In this document: one piece after another, positions 1-11,460 of the stretch
Layout of the letters: each line of letters opens with the position of its first letter
Position numbering within the stretch: the stretch's first letter is position 1
NCBI GenBank assembly: GCA_930367205.1
Contig: OV884009.1
Location: forward strand, 102,507,189 to 102,571,188
Reading direction: 5' to 3'
DNA from: Acanthosoma haemorrhoidale
Taxonomy: Eukaryota > Arthropoda > Insecta > Hemiptera > Acanthosomatidae
DNA length: 64,000 nt
Position numbers and translations under genes: made by a program
The notes under the pieces: model-generated
Told to the model about the DNA's origin: nothing
Database searches by the model: none
Seen by the model: only the letters and a program-made list of their open reading frames with translations

Positions 1-113
1 CAAGAAAAAAGGTCAATTAAGCTTAGAGGAACTTCATCAAGCTACTCATAAGCTCCAAACCTTCTCTTATAACATCGCTAAAATCATTATCCGTTTTCAT
101 TGATTCTCGTGGA

Positions 114-1060
114 GTGGGCGGGCTCATGTACAGGGTGGGCGGTCGCCTCAGTAATGCCCCTATAAATTATGATGCTAAACATCCCATGTTGTTACCCTCT
201 AAATCACATTTTGTGGAACTACTTGTCGACCACTACCATATTGTTTATTTACATGCTGGACATCAGCTCCTCCATTCAATACTACGTCATCATTATTGGA
301 TTATTTCAGCAAGACGTCTGATACGCACTCGAATTCACCGATGTCTGAAATGCCATCGCCTAAAAGTAAGACCTTACACACCTTACATGGGAAATTTGCC
401 AATGTCAAGATTCGAGCAAGGCCGACCCTTTATGAATGTCGGGATTGATTTCGCTGGTCCATTCTCAATCCGTGAATCCTCTCGCCGTAAGGCTGCCCTC
501 GGCAAAGCGTATGCCTGCTTTTATTTGTGTGCATGAGCACAAAGGCGTTGCACATTGAGATCGTGTCGCAATTGACAACAGTAGCTTTCTTAGCCTGTTT
601 AGACAGATTTATAGCTCGAAGAGGACTACCCAGCAGAATGTTCTCCGATAATGGAACAAATTTTGTAGGAGCGTCACGACATTTAAAAGAGCTATACTCC
701 TGGTGGAATACCTACTCCCTGAAAAAGGACATCGAAAACTACTTCGTCAATCGAGAAATGAAATGGAGTTTTATCCCTCCATTCGCACCTCATTTCGGTG
801 GTTTGTGGGAGGCTGGTGTGAAGTCGTTTAAGTACCACCTTAGGAGAGTAATGGATTGCCAACCCCTTACATTTGAAGAACTCTCCACCATCGCAAATCG
901 CATAGAAGCGATTTTGAATTCTCGACCCATGCATCCTATGTCATCATCACCAGAAGACTTAGATGTCTTGACGGCGGGTCACTTCCTGATTGGTGCCCCT
1001 CTAGTTGCTCTGCCAGAACCAGAATCAATCGAGCCATCGCGCCATCCAATCTCGAGATAG
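114..1060 (+). pseudogene. BEL/Pao integrase remnant (zinc-binding and catalytic core)
   Basis: The first piece (114-536) carries an integrase zinc-binding region (HAGHQLLHS, then CLKCHRLK) and the start of the core (NVGIDFAGPF). The second piece (527-1060), in a different frame, continues with STKALHIEIVS, SDNGTNFVGA and FGGLWEAGVKSFK, which are typical of BEL/Pao integrases. The first D comes from GIDFAGP, the second from FSDNGTN, and the E from GLWEAG, so the catalytic triad is still visible. A +/-1 frameshift near 530 separates the two pieces. Further down, IHRCIGNIWKQWRRDY (about 1068-1115) and DGIVRVVKV (about 1257-1285) mark the C-terminal domain, which is cut by stops. Confidence 0.87.
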
Positions 1061-1375
1061 AATCTCATTCATCGCTGCATAGGCAATATTTGGAAACAAT
1101 GGCGACGGGACTACTAACATTGCCTACAACAACGTAGTAAATGGACTACTGAATTGGCAAATGTAAATATTGGCACACTTGTGCTTCTTATTGACCCTAA
1201 TGTACCTCCCCTCAGTTGGCCTGTAGGGCGCATTTAAGAAGTTTTTCCTGGACAAGACGGGATTGTCAGGGTAGTAAAGGTGAAAACCTCTACAAATGAG
1301 TATACCCGTTCCGTTTCACGCCTAGCTCCATTGTTACCTCCATAGAAATTTTCTATGCAAATTTGGTGGGCGGTA

Positions 1376-1780
1376 TGTTGGGTCCCAACTATTTTTTTTC
1401 ACTCACGTAATTATAACGATTAATTTTATTTTATTTGTTAAAAGAAAAAAACAAGATTGTAATATTTTGTTGTATTGAAATGTATAATAAGGAATTAAGG
1501 TTGTTTACGTCTAAGCAAGTGATAAAATGACCTCTAATGCGATCAGCATCGACTTTGTTTTGGCATTGCGGATCAACTCCGATCGTCATCGAATTACTGG
1601 CTCAGCCAAGGAAGGAAGAAGCAATGACAACCCATCACCCAACAACACTAAATAGCTATATTTGTATTTGTATTAGTTATTTTAATTTTATAACTCTCTA
1701 GTAAATTGTAAATATGTAAAATTGAAATAGTGTCATTATCCACTAGTACCACAACAAACACTGAGATAAACTATCCAACA
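1376..1780 (+). repeat. 3' LTR of the BEL/Pao element
   Basis: The LTR begins TGTTGG right after the purine stretch and the end of the pol coding region, and ends CCAACA. These are perfect 6-bp inverted termini with the canonical TG...CA ends, and the length is 405 bp. The first 13 bases after the initial T also form a small hairpin (GTTGGG-T-CCCAAC). The boundary is inferred from these features because no second LTR is available for comparison. Confidence 0.65.
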
Positions 1781-1931
1781 AACCATTGATACAGAAAAAT
1801 ACTGATTTTCAACCAAAAGTAATGTAATTTCATAAAAAAGCTGAGTTGGAAAATCTTTGTGTTCTACTGACAATATTATACTTTAATTTGTTTATGCCAT
1901 GTATAATAAAAGGTTTCTTATTTGATTTCAG

Positions 1932-2801
1932 AGAAGAAATCTGCGTTCTGGCAAAATGATGACAACACGAATGGCAACTTTTCCCTACCCAATCTATCAA
2001 AGAATTAAGGGAGAAGGGTCATCTTCACCGACTCAAAATAGTGATGAATCAGCGACTGCTCTCTTTAAAAATTCATCCACCAGTAGTTCCAAATTACCAA
2101 TAGATTGGTCAAGTATTCAGGGAAAGTTTGGTTGGACAAGGATAGGTGATGAATACTTACCGTTTATCCAACGTGGAAAGCAAAGCTTTTGTTCTGTCCG
2201 GATGATAGAAACTACCATCCTTAATAAGCATTTCAACATCTTGCATTCAGATATATATTCGTGCACAAATATCAGAAGTTTTTATCTCACTCAAAATGAA
2301 GCCGATCTTTTAACAAGCATTAATAAAGAACATTGTGAGCAAAAGTTCGGAAGAGATTTATTTGATTTAAAAGACTTAATAATTGAATTGGAAGATGTAG
2401 AAAATTTTTACAATTTTCTCCAGTTCTGTTATAGAAAGCTTCTTAACTCCCATCTTTCTTCACCAAATTCACCATGTGGATTCCTGCGCATTAATGATGA
2501 GTCCGACATTTCATATATTTCAAGAAAAGGTGAAAAGTATGTCCCTCTTTTTTACTTTGATGGGGTTTCTTCCTACTTAACTAAAGACTCTGAACCTCTT
2601 AATGCCTGGGAATCTGCTTATTTAAAATTTTGCTGTAAAATCCAAGGAATTAAAGACGAATACTTGAAAAATCACTGTTGTTCAGTTGTCAAATTATCTG
2701 ACCTAAAAATGCACTTTCCTCCTGAAACAAAATTTGAAGAATATTGGCTTCATAAGCAAGCAAGAAATTGTTTCTTCGGCAATAAACTTCGCCGAAAATA
2801 A
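1932..2801 (+). CDS. Last coding exon of an unrecognised conserved-looking host protein
   Basis: A good 3' splice site (TTTGATTTCAG, ending at 1931) opens an exon that is coding from its first base (R-R-N-L-R-S-G-K, then M at 1956) to a TAA at 2799-2801, giving 289 codons with the part before the methionine. The protein has a Ser/Thr-rich N-terminal stretch, then a dense folded-looking region: FGWTRIGDEYLPFI, CSVRMIETTILN, CTNIRSFYLTQNEADLL, an acidic helix (DLIIELEDVENFYNFLQFCY) and a C-terminal half with several cysteines and FEEYWLHKQ. There is no signal peptide or membrane segment. I vaguely associate this pattern with uncharacterised insect proteins but cannot name the family. Earlier exons must lie left of the window, or the methionine at 1956 is the start. 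Codon use and the lack of stops over 870 bp argue for a real gene. Confidence 0.7.
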   Translation, partial: RRNLRSGKMMTTRMATFPYPIYQRIKGEGSSSPTQNSDESATALFKNSSTSSSKLPIDWSSIQGKFGWTRIGDEYLPFIQRGKQSFCSVRMIETTILNKHFNILHSDIYSCTNIRSFYLTQNEADLLTSINKEHCEQKFGRDLFDLKDLIIELEDVENFYNFLQFCYRKLLNSHLSSPNSPCGFLRINDESDISYISRKGEKYVPLFYFDGVSSYLTKDSEPLNAWESAYLKFCCKIQGIKDEYLKNHCCSVVKLSDLKMHFPPETKFEEYWLHKQARNCFFGNKLRRK

Positions 2802-4079
2802 GAAGTTCTTCATAGTGTTGTGCTATCTATGTAATGGGTTTAAAAAGTCTCCATACACTTTGTAATTAAATATTTTAAACTTGAATTACATTAGGCTATT
2901 TGACTCGGTGAAAAAATGGTTAAGCAAGTATGTAAAATCCCTCACACTATTAAAGATTAAAATATATATATATTGAGATAATTAAGTGTATGAAGATTTT
3001 TTGACACAGTGTATATTTTAGAAATCAATTTGTGTTATTTAATATTTATACATATTAAGAGGATATTAATTAAATGTTCATAAGTGTATATATATATATC
3101 TGGAGGATGTTAATTTATTGTTTAATATACCTAGACTTCTTTTATGTTCAGTGTAGTGTGGTAGAGTAGTATTAATTATGCAAATGAAGGTACTAGATGT
3201 AGTGTTTAACTAATATTTTTATACCTAAATTATCTCTTCTTATATCATAGATACCATTAGGTTAAGCTGTTATATTTACTTAAGACATTAGTATAATTTA
3301 TTTATTTTTTATTTTTTTTTTACTGTGTAATTTTTCAAATTATCTGAAGAGGCTGATACTAATTTTGTTAGATATTTCTTCTTTGATGCCGCTGAAATTT
3401 CAGTATGCTTGATAGTTTAATGAATGATCAAGATATCCATGTGAACTTATCATTTCTAATTGTAATTGTCTGTATGTCCATTTTGTGAATTTTTGTGTAA
3501 ACTATTCTTTGTACTCACAGAAATTGAAATAAATAGATGATTATTTTTTTTTTTAACTATTATTTATCCTACAAAAAGTACTAAGAAGTTTTTCTCACTA
3601 AAAAAAAATGTATAAATCTGAAGAAATCTAGTGGATTACAGCCATGAATGACCATTTGTACATTATTTTATTTATTTTTTATCTATAACTCTATATATAT
3701 TGTGTAATTAGTTTCTGTAGAGATAGATGTTCTTCCTGGCAAAGCTACTTATAAATTAGTCAAGGGTATTTACATGCTCACACAACAAAATTAAACAAAC
3801 AGAGTACATAAAGAGTAGAACAATAAGGCCAGCAAATGTTTTGTAGCTAATCATCTAATGGACGGGATGGTAAACCTATAGAGCATTGGAGATCCATAAA
3901 AATAATAAAATCACCATTTTTCTCAAGGTGAGGACTGGATAGAAGATTTATTTAACTCTTAAGTGCCTTTTATTTTTAAGACCTTTTTCATTTAAATAAA
4001 CAAACTGTTTAAAGTTGACTCTTAATACTAAATCTGGAATAGATATGAATTATTATCTTAATATTGTAATAGATACCGA
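2802..4079. other. 3' UTR and AT-rich intergenic DNA
   Basis: AT-rich sequence without coding potential. The first part is probably the 3' UTR of the upstream gene. A canonical AATAAA at 3528-3533 followed by a T-rich tract is a plausible polyadenylation site, but several weaker AT-rich alternatives exist. Confidence 0.4.
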
Positions 4080-5800
4080 ATTGACGATCCAGACAGAAGC
4101 ACCAATAGAGGTAGTGGTTCTGCTATCTTCATTCGGTCCAGCATTTCGAACTATCCCAATCCCTCCCTCGAATGCTTGCAAAGGTGTACCATACCCTTCA
4201 TTCTTCTACTCATGGCTCTATCACCATTTCCTCTGTGAACTGCCCTCCCAATAAAGCTATTACTCATACTCTCATGGTCCATTTTTATTGCAGGAATGAG
4301 CCAAACGTCCAGCGTTTGGCTGTAGAACCTGGAACTTCAGGTGTGTCCTTACTTCTCTTTGCTAAAAAGTCCGCTCTCCTTCTAAACCTACCTACTGGCC
4401 TGTACCCCATTCAAAACCCCCTGACATAGTTGACTATTTCATAACCTCTGGTCTGAATGTTCCTTCCAACTTATTCTCTACAAAACAGTCATCTGATCAC
4501 TCATAACCTATGCTTCGCCAGTATGGAGCTCCACTTGCAAAACTAACTATAGTATAATTGAAAGAATCCAAAACCCAAGAATGTGTATCATTTCAATTAC
4601 CTACCCCTGTTGCACAAACATAACCAGTATGCTCAACGACTTACTGCTTCATCCTCAGAAGTAGTTTGGATTTCGCTCTTTCCTATCCAACAATGCCATC
4701 GCAGTGTTGATTCCATTTCCTCATTTGAGAAAAAAGATTATTGCTCTAGTGTAGTTCTTGATGTTTTTCAGGGGTAAGCTCAAAGACAACCTTCCTCCAA
4801 CGTATTACCTACCTCATCATCCTCTCATACCTAACTGGAAGATATTTCAGTGTATCCCCTTCGCCTCTTCCACATCTGCTTCATTTCTGCAACTTGCTGG
4901 TGTCCCCCAGGGCGGAGTACTCAGTCCTATACTGTTACTACAGTCCTTTACTTTACTAAGGCTTTGAAATGCCTATTCGTCCATCCACCTCCCTCTATGA
5001 ATTTGCTGATGACACATCCATCCTCTCTTTCAATCATGACACCATCTTCGCTTCCCAAGCTTTGCAGAAACACCTTACCCTTTTAGAAGCATGGCTCTCA
5101 AAATAGAAATTCAAAGTAAGTGCTGACAAGTTCTCTCTTGTTACCTTGACCCTCCATCACTCATCCTGTCCTCCAGTTTTAATTTTCAACCAACCCATTC
5201 CTGCTAAATCCCAGATGAGACAAGCGACTCATATAGGGTTCCCAATGTCATCTCCAAACGATCAGAAACTAACAGATGATAAAAACCACCTCATTGACAA
5301 TCACTATCAAATTATTTAGACAATGATACTCCAACCTATCGTCCTACAGAATAGAAATCTGGAGGAATGCCTAGCCCTCCAATATTCTTTGCATTCAGTC
5401 CTTGCAATCCAGAATCCTCGCAAGATAGTCACTGGTCCCTTATATATCAATAACTATACCCTCCAAGCTGATCTCAACATAACATTCATGTAAAATCTAG
5501 CCACCAACCACTACCAGAACTTGCTCCCTGTCCATCCTTATCTATATGCAAATGCTCTTTACTACCATCTCATCCCCAGTAACCAGAGTGAGCCCTATGG
5601 CAGAGGTGGCTTTGTGACGTCCTTCAAACCTACTAGCATATTGTTTATAGTTAGCTCTGTGTAATAAAGTTAAATGGTTTTGCCTAGTGAGCCTTTTTCA
5701 CAGAGAGTAACAAGACATTAAAAACTGAATTCTTGACCAACGCTTAAATTACTTTGTGTATTGATTACATGTAATCATTTCAATAAATATAATTTAATTA
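4080..5800 (+). mobile_element. Jockey-like LINE remnant (EN end, RT, 3' UTR)
   Basis: A GC-richer island in AT-rich DNA encodes broken pieces of a non-LTR retrotransposon in several frames. Near 4400-4500 it has an endonuclease tail (NPPDIVDYFI then SSDH), at about 4895-4935 the RT motif GVPQGGVLSPI, at about 5005-5020 the catalytic-region motif FADDTSI, and afterwards the thumb (EAWLSK, FKVSADKFSLVT). The last coding-like block ends near 5630, and the 3' UTR finishes with CATTTCAATAAA near 5780-5792. The same tail is found in the minus-strand copies at about 9985 and 12165, which ties these fragments to one family. It is a dead copy with many stops and indels. Confidence 0.85.
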
Positions 5801-5919
5801 TATCAGCTTTATATAGAAGGAATTCTTCCAGAAGAGTTTAAATTAGCTTTAAACCCAGGGATGGGGTACTTTTTTGAAGTTGGTAGGTCCAAAGAATTCA
5901 GGAAAATTGAATTGAATGG

Positions 5920-6115
5920 AATAGAAAAAAAAATTTACATTGGGACAAAGCCCTAGACAATCAAACCAATGAATACTATAACAATGCTCAGATGACAAAT
6001 AAATAAACTATTACATCATATAAAGAGAAGAAAAAAAATTACAAGGTAAACATATCTGTAAGAAAAACAAAAAATGTCATAGATGAATTCACATAAAAAC
6101 AATATGGAGAAGTCA
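5920..6115 (-). repeat. Interspersed repeat, copy 1 (probable LINE 3' UTR)
   Basis: A stretch with the pattern poly-A, TTGGGACAAAG, then ATTACATCATA resembles the segments at 7225-7400 and 10905-11070. On the minus strand it reads GGGCTTTGTCCCAATG followed by a T-rich tract, which resembles the 3' ends of some LINEs. It directly follows, on the minus strand, the LINE linker fragment at 6180-6560. I infer that it is the 3' UTR of that element family. Confidence 0.5.
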
Positions 6116-6179
6116 GTTCAATACAACATGACATTAAATTTATACAAACAAAAATGTAACAGACTAAGTAAAATTTCAA

Positions 6180-6560
6180 GAGTTAAAACCAAGGAAATTG
6201 CCAGCCAAACGTCTGTATTCATAGTAGACAGAGATAAAAATAAATATATAAAATGAATACAACATTCCCAAACTAGCAAGTGTCTGCCTGGGTGGTGGAG
6301 AGGTTTTTGAAGGTTTGTAAGGATGAATATTATGAGCTGGAGAATTATCCAGAGTGTAGTGGAGCGAGCAAGGAAAGAACGATAATATGCTACCGTTTTG
6401 TGGGTCTGTGACAAAACTAGAGGTTTTTAGGGATGCATGGACATTGAGGAGGTAGGCAGTAAGGATCTCCAATATAGAGTCAATTGTAGAGCAGGGGTAA
6501 ATAGCATTCCAATTCAGAGCTTTGAGGTCCAGTAGATTGTTTACAGAAGTTAGTTATTGC
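6180..6560 (-). mobile_element. LINE fragment, region between endonuclease and RT
   Basis: Minus-strand translation gives LNWNAIYPCSTIDSILEILT and LLNVHASLK, the kind of linker (xxINWDxI...xxxxLxILxxHASLK) that joins the endonuclease and RT of jockey/CR1-type LINEs; a similar linker occurs at 46700-46960. The continuing ORFs are broken by frameshifts. No RT motif follows, so the copy is truncated or internally deleted. Confidence 0.55.
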
Positions 6561-8280
6561 TTTCTCCTTTGGAATTCTCAAATGTAAAAAAACTGAACTT
6601 GAGACATTTCAAGAAAATGACATCCTATGTTCTCAGTTCTGAGATAGTATCTACGAAGAAAGATAGAAGGATGTGGCCTTTTCAGCCTTCTTAAAATTTG
6701 CTGATCTATCTCAGTTTTAACACTAGTTTAAATCTGCAATAAACTGTTTAAATATTAGATCAGACATTTATTGATATAAAAGAGGAAAATTATCACGATA
6801 GAAGTGCCTGCGGATGACAATTTAATAAACCTAGTAGCAGAAGTGAAAATGCCAGGATTTAACTTAATAACTAAGGCAAATCTATAGATTGGAGAGTTGT
6901 GTGATTTTCTCCATCACCATTTTTAGCAATAGTTTGATCCCGGAGGACATGATGAGTATGTCTAAATGCTAGCTAGAGCTTTAAAAAAAAAACACTTGAC
7001 AGGATTCAGCAAGCAACACTTGGGAACTGCCACCATAGTTCGAAAAATCAGCAACATTAAATAATCTCACTCAGAACCCTTGGCTCTAGGTGAATATTCC
7101 CGGTGAAATTCGTAATAATATCTTTATTACCCTGAAATATATCCCCTATGAACAAACATTTATTTAAAATTAAGCAGGTTCTTTGGCAGTATCAGTCCAT
7201 GCTACTAGTTACCCTGTGCAGAGAAATACAGACTAGAAAAAATATTGTATTCCAGGACAAAGTCACATATGAATAACATTAACAATCAGATGAAAAAATT
7301 CACATCTGGGAAATAAAAATAACTATTACATCATAATAAAAAAAAGACTGACAATGTAAAATAAAGTGTAAGCCTATGTAGGAAAGTTAATAATAATTAT
7401 AAAATAAAATAAAAGATTGTTTAACTGCATTTAGTAAATAGTCAAAAATAGGTGGATCCACCTTAAAGAAACCAAAACAAAAAAAGTAACTATTATTACG
7501 GGTGGTAATTGCCTGGGTTTTCGCTTCTTTGAACCTCACTAAATTTATCCAGGTTTGCACTGATCTGAGTAAAATATACATATACCTAGATTCACACATT
7601 ATAAAATAAAAATACCCTAAGTAGATAATAACTTATACATAATAACATTATATAATTATAACATGCAACAGTTCCACTTGCGGAAAGGTTATCTACCATC
7701 TTTTGTTACTAAACTGAAAACAACTCATGTTAATATACTGACAAAGAGGCACTGTCTCTCCTAGGCCGAGTCACAGCAGTGGTAACTGCTTTGAAACTCG
7801 CCCACCTATAGAAGGAAAAGAGTAGCTAGAGGATAGCAATCAATGTGGAGTGAGATCCGACCAAATCAGCAAAAGAATATAAAGCAAAGTGTGAAACCAT
7901 GGACTACCTCCAGCCATACCAACCATCATCAAGGAATCACAGTTACTCACCTCGTAATAGATCATCTGTAACCATATTTTTGAAGTATATCATTACTTCA
8001 GACCGATGTTAACACACACATATGCAGTGATGATGTTTATTTTGAGATGTAATTTCATGCTTATGCTTTTAGCTATGAAAGGAATAAGCAGATTACCTGC
8101 AACTTATTGATTTTATTATTTTTCTCTCTCTTCCTGGGTGAACAACCTATTCAAAGAAATTAAAAATAGACTCTGCTGCTGCTGCGTGCACTGTGTTACA
8201 AGACCATAGCTATAGCTATCTATTGTTCATTTATGGGTCTATACTACAATTTTTAAAAAATGTGTACAAGCAGGTACAAT
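6561..8280. other. AT-rich intergenic DNA with decayed repeats
   Basis: No convincing gene. The stretch contains a second copy of the interspersed repeat (7225-7400) and a GC-richer block near 7740-7930 that looks like an old transposon piece but has no recognisable protein motif. Confidence 0.4.
7225..7400 (-). repeat. Interspersed repeat, copy 2
   Basis: It shares GACTAGAAAAAATATTGTAT, GACAAAGTC, GAATAACATTAA, TTCACATCTGG and ACTATTACATCATAAT with 10905-11070 and, less closely, with 5920-6115. The order is the same and the orientation is the same in all three. Probable LINE 3' UTR, read on the minus strand. Confidence 0.55.
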
Positions 8281-8740
8281 ACCTGTAATTATTTTTGTAC
8301 GTCAAATCTCCTTTATTTATGTTTACATATTTACATTGTTAAGAATCTGCAATGAATCTATAATCAATAAAGTCGCACTTAGTGATTCTTGAATTTACTA
8401 TAGCTTAACTGTTTTATACAGTTTCTGCCGGTACACAATACTGTTACATTAATTCGAATGTATTTACATAATACAAGGCTTTTTGTAATTAGAAGGTGAT
8501 CGGGCTCAAGACCTGTAATTATTTTTGTAAGTCAAAACTCCTTTATTTACATTTATATATTTACTGTTTAGAATCTGCAACAAATCTATAACAACTGAAA
8601 TTGCATTTAGTGTTTCTTGTATTTACTGCAGCTAAGCTACATATTATAGTTTCTGTAGGTATCCAATATTGTTTAATTAACTCTGATCTATTTACATAAT
8701 ACAAAGCTTTTTGTAATTAGAAAGTGATGGCATCAGGATA
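8281..8740. repeat. Tandem duplication, two 230-bp units
   Basis: ACCTGTAATTATTTTTGTA starts at 8281 and again at 8511, exactly 230 bp later. Matching blocks follow in the same order (CTCCTTTATTTA, GAATCTGCAA, CTTGTATTTACT-type, TTTACATAATACAA, GCTTTTTGTAATTAGAA, GTGATGG-type). The units have diverged by scattered substitutions and small indels, so the duplication is old. A weak third start (CCTGTAAT) is seen near 8744. Confidence 0.82.
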
Positions 8741-9970
8741 ACAGCCTGTAATCGTGCAGTGGGAGAATTCTTAAGTCTTTGGTGAAACAATAAGTGCTAG
8801 GCAAGCTTTCTATAGCTTAAATCATGACAAGCCCTCATTATCATTTCACAATAGTAGCTTCAATAGATTTTTGGCATGTAAGTAAGACTTTCCATCCGCT
8901 GGTTTTGATTGGCTTTATTAATATTCAAGGTTTAAACTTCTTATTCATTAGTTCTTTATAATAATGTACCTGTGATGGTATGTACTCCATTCAGTGTGAC
9001 CTAGTGATGATTCCTGCTACTTTTATTTCTCTTACATCTGGAAGTGGAATGGAAATGGAAGGAGATAAAGTTAGTGAGGTATATATGTATCTACACCTCA
9101 CCTTTATCTTTAACAAACAACTTTATCTGCTTCCACAACTCCTCCTATTGCGAATGTCACGCATTAAGGACTCCAACCACCCCAATGGTTAGAATAAATT
9201 TTTTCAGCCCTTAGAAAATGTGTTCTGATTTATTCATTAGCAAATTGCAATTATGTAAACAATTTATTTAATGAAAAATATTTACCTAACTTTTTTATGT
9301 AAATGATAAAGTTGCTAAACTTACTATTCATGTAGGCTCCTCTATCACTGAGCTTTGTGATTTAAAAAACATGAACATAACTTTTATAGTACCCATTTGA
9401 AGACATAATGATTTTGCATCAAATTTATATTACAATCTAAAAAAAGCCTACCGTATCCTCAGGCAGTAGCATAAATACATCCTCCCAAACCTGAATAAAC
9501 ATGGCCTATCTGGAAAAAACAGTTGAATAACTTTTGCACCCAACTGATTTGGTCATCAGTGTAAATTCAATTTTCAGGCAAATTGAGAGGGGGTGGATTT
9601 TGCAAATTAGTAATTGGCTAATTCCACTACCACCATGCATTGAACCTGGTCCAGCAAACCTCAAAGGGCGATTTTGCATGAGGAGTGTTTAGCGATAGAG
9701 GTAATAAGAGCTCATGCAGTCTCAGTGTCTTCTCAATGTGGGCTTGCAATGTTCCACCAGCTTTTTACCCTCCCCTAACATCAACAATCCTACCACTTGA
9801 AGCTCAAGTCAATTCTTAAAGTATTTTTTTTAAATATAGTAATATATATATGTTTTTTTCTCCATAGCCCCTTCAAATTTACAGATAATTCTATATAATT
9901 ATAGATCCTCAGGCGAATCTATTTACAAATTATTTTTGTATTTCCTGTAGCATTGCTAAATTATATACAG
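8741..9970. other. AT-rich intergenic DNA
   Basis: No gene recognised. A short open stretch at 8980-9190 has no family resemblance and no supporting signals. The GC-richer block at about 9530-9790 resembles old transposon debris but shows no protein motif. Confidence 0.35.
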
Positions 9971-9974
9971 GTTT

Positions 9975-10680
9975 TGTTATATTATATATATATCTTTATT
10001 GAAATGTTATATCTCTATTGATTACTTACAACTTTAAGCAGTGCTAAGGATTTTAATTTTTAACCTCTTGTTAGTCTATTTGGGGTAAAAGGCTACTTCA
10101 TTGGTCACAAGCCACCTCTGCCATAGGTGTCACTCTGAGTTACTGGGGATGAAATGGTAGGAAAGAGCATTAGCATACAGATTAGGATGGACAGGGAGGA
10201 GAGAATACAAGTTCTGGTAGTAACAGGTAGCTAGATTTTGAATGAATGTGATGTTGACATCACTGTGAAGGGTAAAATTATTGATATAGAAAGGACCAGC
10301 AACTGACTATCTTGGGGAGGATTCTGGATTGCAAGGACTGAATGCAAAGAATATTGAAGGGGTCGGCACTTCCCCATACTTCTATTCCGTAAGACCAGGT
10401 ACGTTAGAGTATCGTCTTAATCAGTCTCTTATAATTTTATAACGATTGTGCATGAGGGAAGTAGTTTCTTATCATTTGAACATGAAGTCAGGACCCCATG
10501 TGAGTCGCTTGTCTAGTACAAGTCCTAAAATAGGTGGTAAGCAAATTTATAGAGGGAGGTTCAAGGATGAGTAGGTATATCAAACGAGTACAGAAGTAAC
10601 ATGATGGGACTGAGTACCCCACCCAGGGAGGACAACCAGCAAGTTCCAGAAATGAGGTCAAGGAAAGCTTAGGTAAGGTC
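9975..10680 (-). mobile_element. Jockey-like LINE, 3' half of RT plus 3' UTR
   Basis: Read on the minus strand, this is a second copy of the family at 4080-5800. It begins at the RT motif GGVLSP (near 10620), runs through the RT C-terminus and ends with the same last coding block (CCTATGGCAGAGGTGGCTT, about 10104-10122). The 3' UTR ends with CATTTCAATAAAG and a TA-rich tail near 9985. It is 5' truncated inside the RT, as is usual for LINE insertions, and broken by stops. Confidence 0.83.
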
Positions 10681-10904
10681 TGATTATTCTAATGTTTATA
10701 TGTTGTGTATACAACTCTTTTCCACATATATCAAATGCTTATCAATTATTCCACTAATGTTAATGAAATCTTTATATGAAGTATTTGTCTATTATTATTA
10801 TGCTTTTATCTACTTGTTTATAATGTATATAGTATTTTAGTTAAGTATATTAGTACTCTATAAAAACTTCCAAGAAGAATTTGTTTAATGTATTAGCTTT
10901 ATTA

Positions 10905-11070
10905 ACATTATTTAGACTAGAAAAAAAATTGTATTCTGGGACTAACTTTCCTAAGAATAACATTAATGTTAAGGTGACAAATTCACATCTGGCAAATAAA
11001 ATTAACCATAGCATAATGATAAAAAAAGAAAACAAAAACAAAATAGTTGTTGGAAAATACAAAATCTTGA
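10905..11070 (-). repeat. Interspersed repeat, copy 3
   Basis: It carries the same ordered blocks as 7225-7400 (GACTAGAAAAAAAATTGTAT, TTCTGGGAC, GAATAACATTAA, TTCACATCTGG, AAATAAAAT). It abuts the BEL/Pao integrase fragment at 11085-11460, so the relation of this repeat to LINEs rather than to that element is not certain. Confidence 0.55.
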
Positions 11071-11084
11071 ATCAGCTTTGAATC

Positions 11085-11460
11085 AAAGTGCCAGGTCAAA
11101 AGAGATCTAAGTTCTTTTTGCAGCATGGAGCGGGTGGTACTGAAATTTGAGCAACAATCATACAAACAGGAGGGGACGCCACAGCAGGTGACAAACCTTT
11201 TAAGAATGTCAATAAAACGTCTGGGCCAATAGATTATCCACCACCTTCAAGTGAACTGTGTTGGTCAAGAGGCATACAAAGATGCGGAGATAGGATTTCC
11301 CGAGGGGGCCTTCCTCAAGATAGAAGGATTAATCATGGAGGGGCAGTAGAAATCTTGAACTTGAGAGGGTCCTGGATGACCCAGCCATTTGAGGTAATGC
11401 TAGATCAACAGATTCACTAAGTGCTAAATCGCAGCCCAAGGAAATTTCGCTGATTCTATT
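11085..11460 (-). mobile_element. BEL/Pao integrase fragment
   Basis: Minus-strand translation in shifting frames gives SYLRIFVCLLTNTVHLKVVD (compare YxCxFVCLxTKAVHLEIVS of BEL integrases), then a piece like LKRFVTCCGVPSCLYD and finally SMLQKELRSLL. These are in the right order for the integrase core. Stops and frameshifts interrupt it, and the acidic triad is only partly preserved. It is a different insertion from the one at the left edge. Confidence 0.68.

Larger units (their letters stand above)
1..1780 (+). mobile_element. BEL/Pao LTR retrotransposon, 3' part, degenerate
   Basis: This is the 3' end of a BEL/Pao element whose 5' part lies outside the window. In order it shows the tail of the pol region before integrase (motif SLEELHQATHKL near 24-60, then GGRLSNAP near 140), the integrase, a C-terminal domain of the kind that follows BEL integrases, a purine-rich stretch (GGTGGGCGG) and a 3' LTR. 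Frame breaks near 110 and 530 and stop codons near 1060, 1115 and 1236 mean no protein can be made from this copy. It sits in the presumed intron just upstream of the host exon at 1932. The 5' LTR and target duplication cannot be checked here. Confidence 0.88.

Noticed and set aside
9620..9670. B-box-like GGTTCAATGC on the minus strand as a SINE
   Set aside because: No A-box-like sequence at the right distance and no second copy seen.
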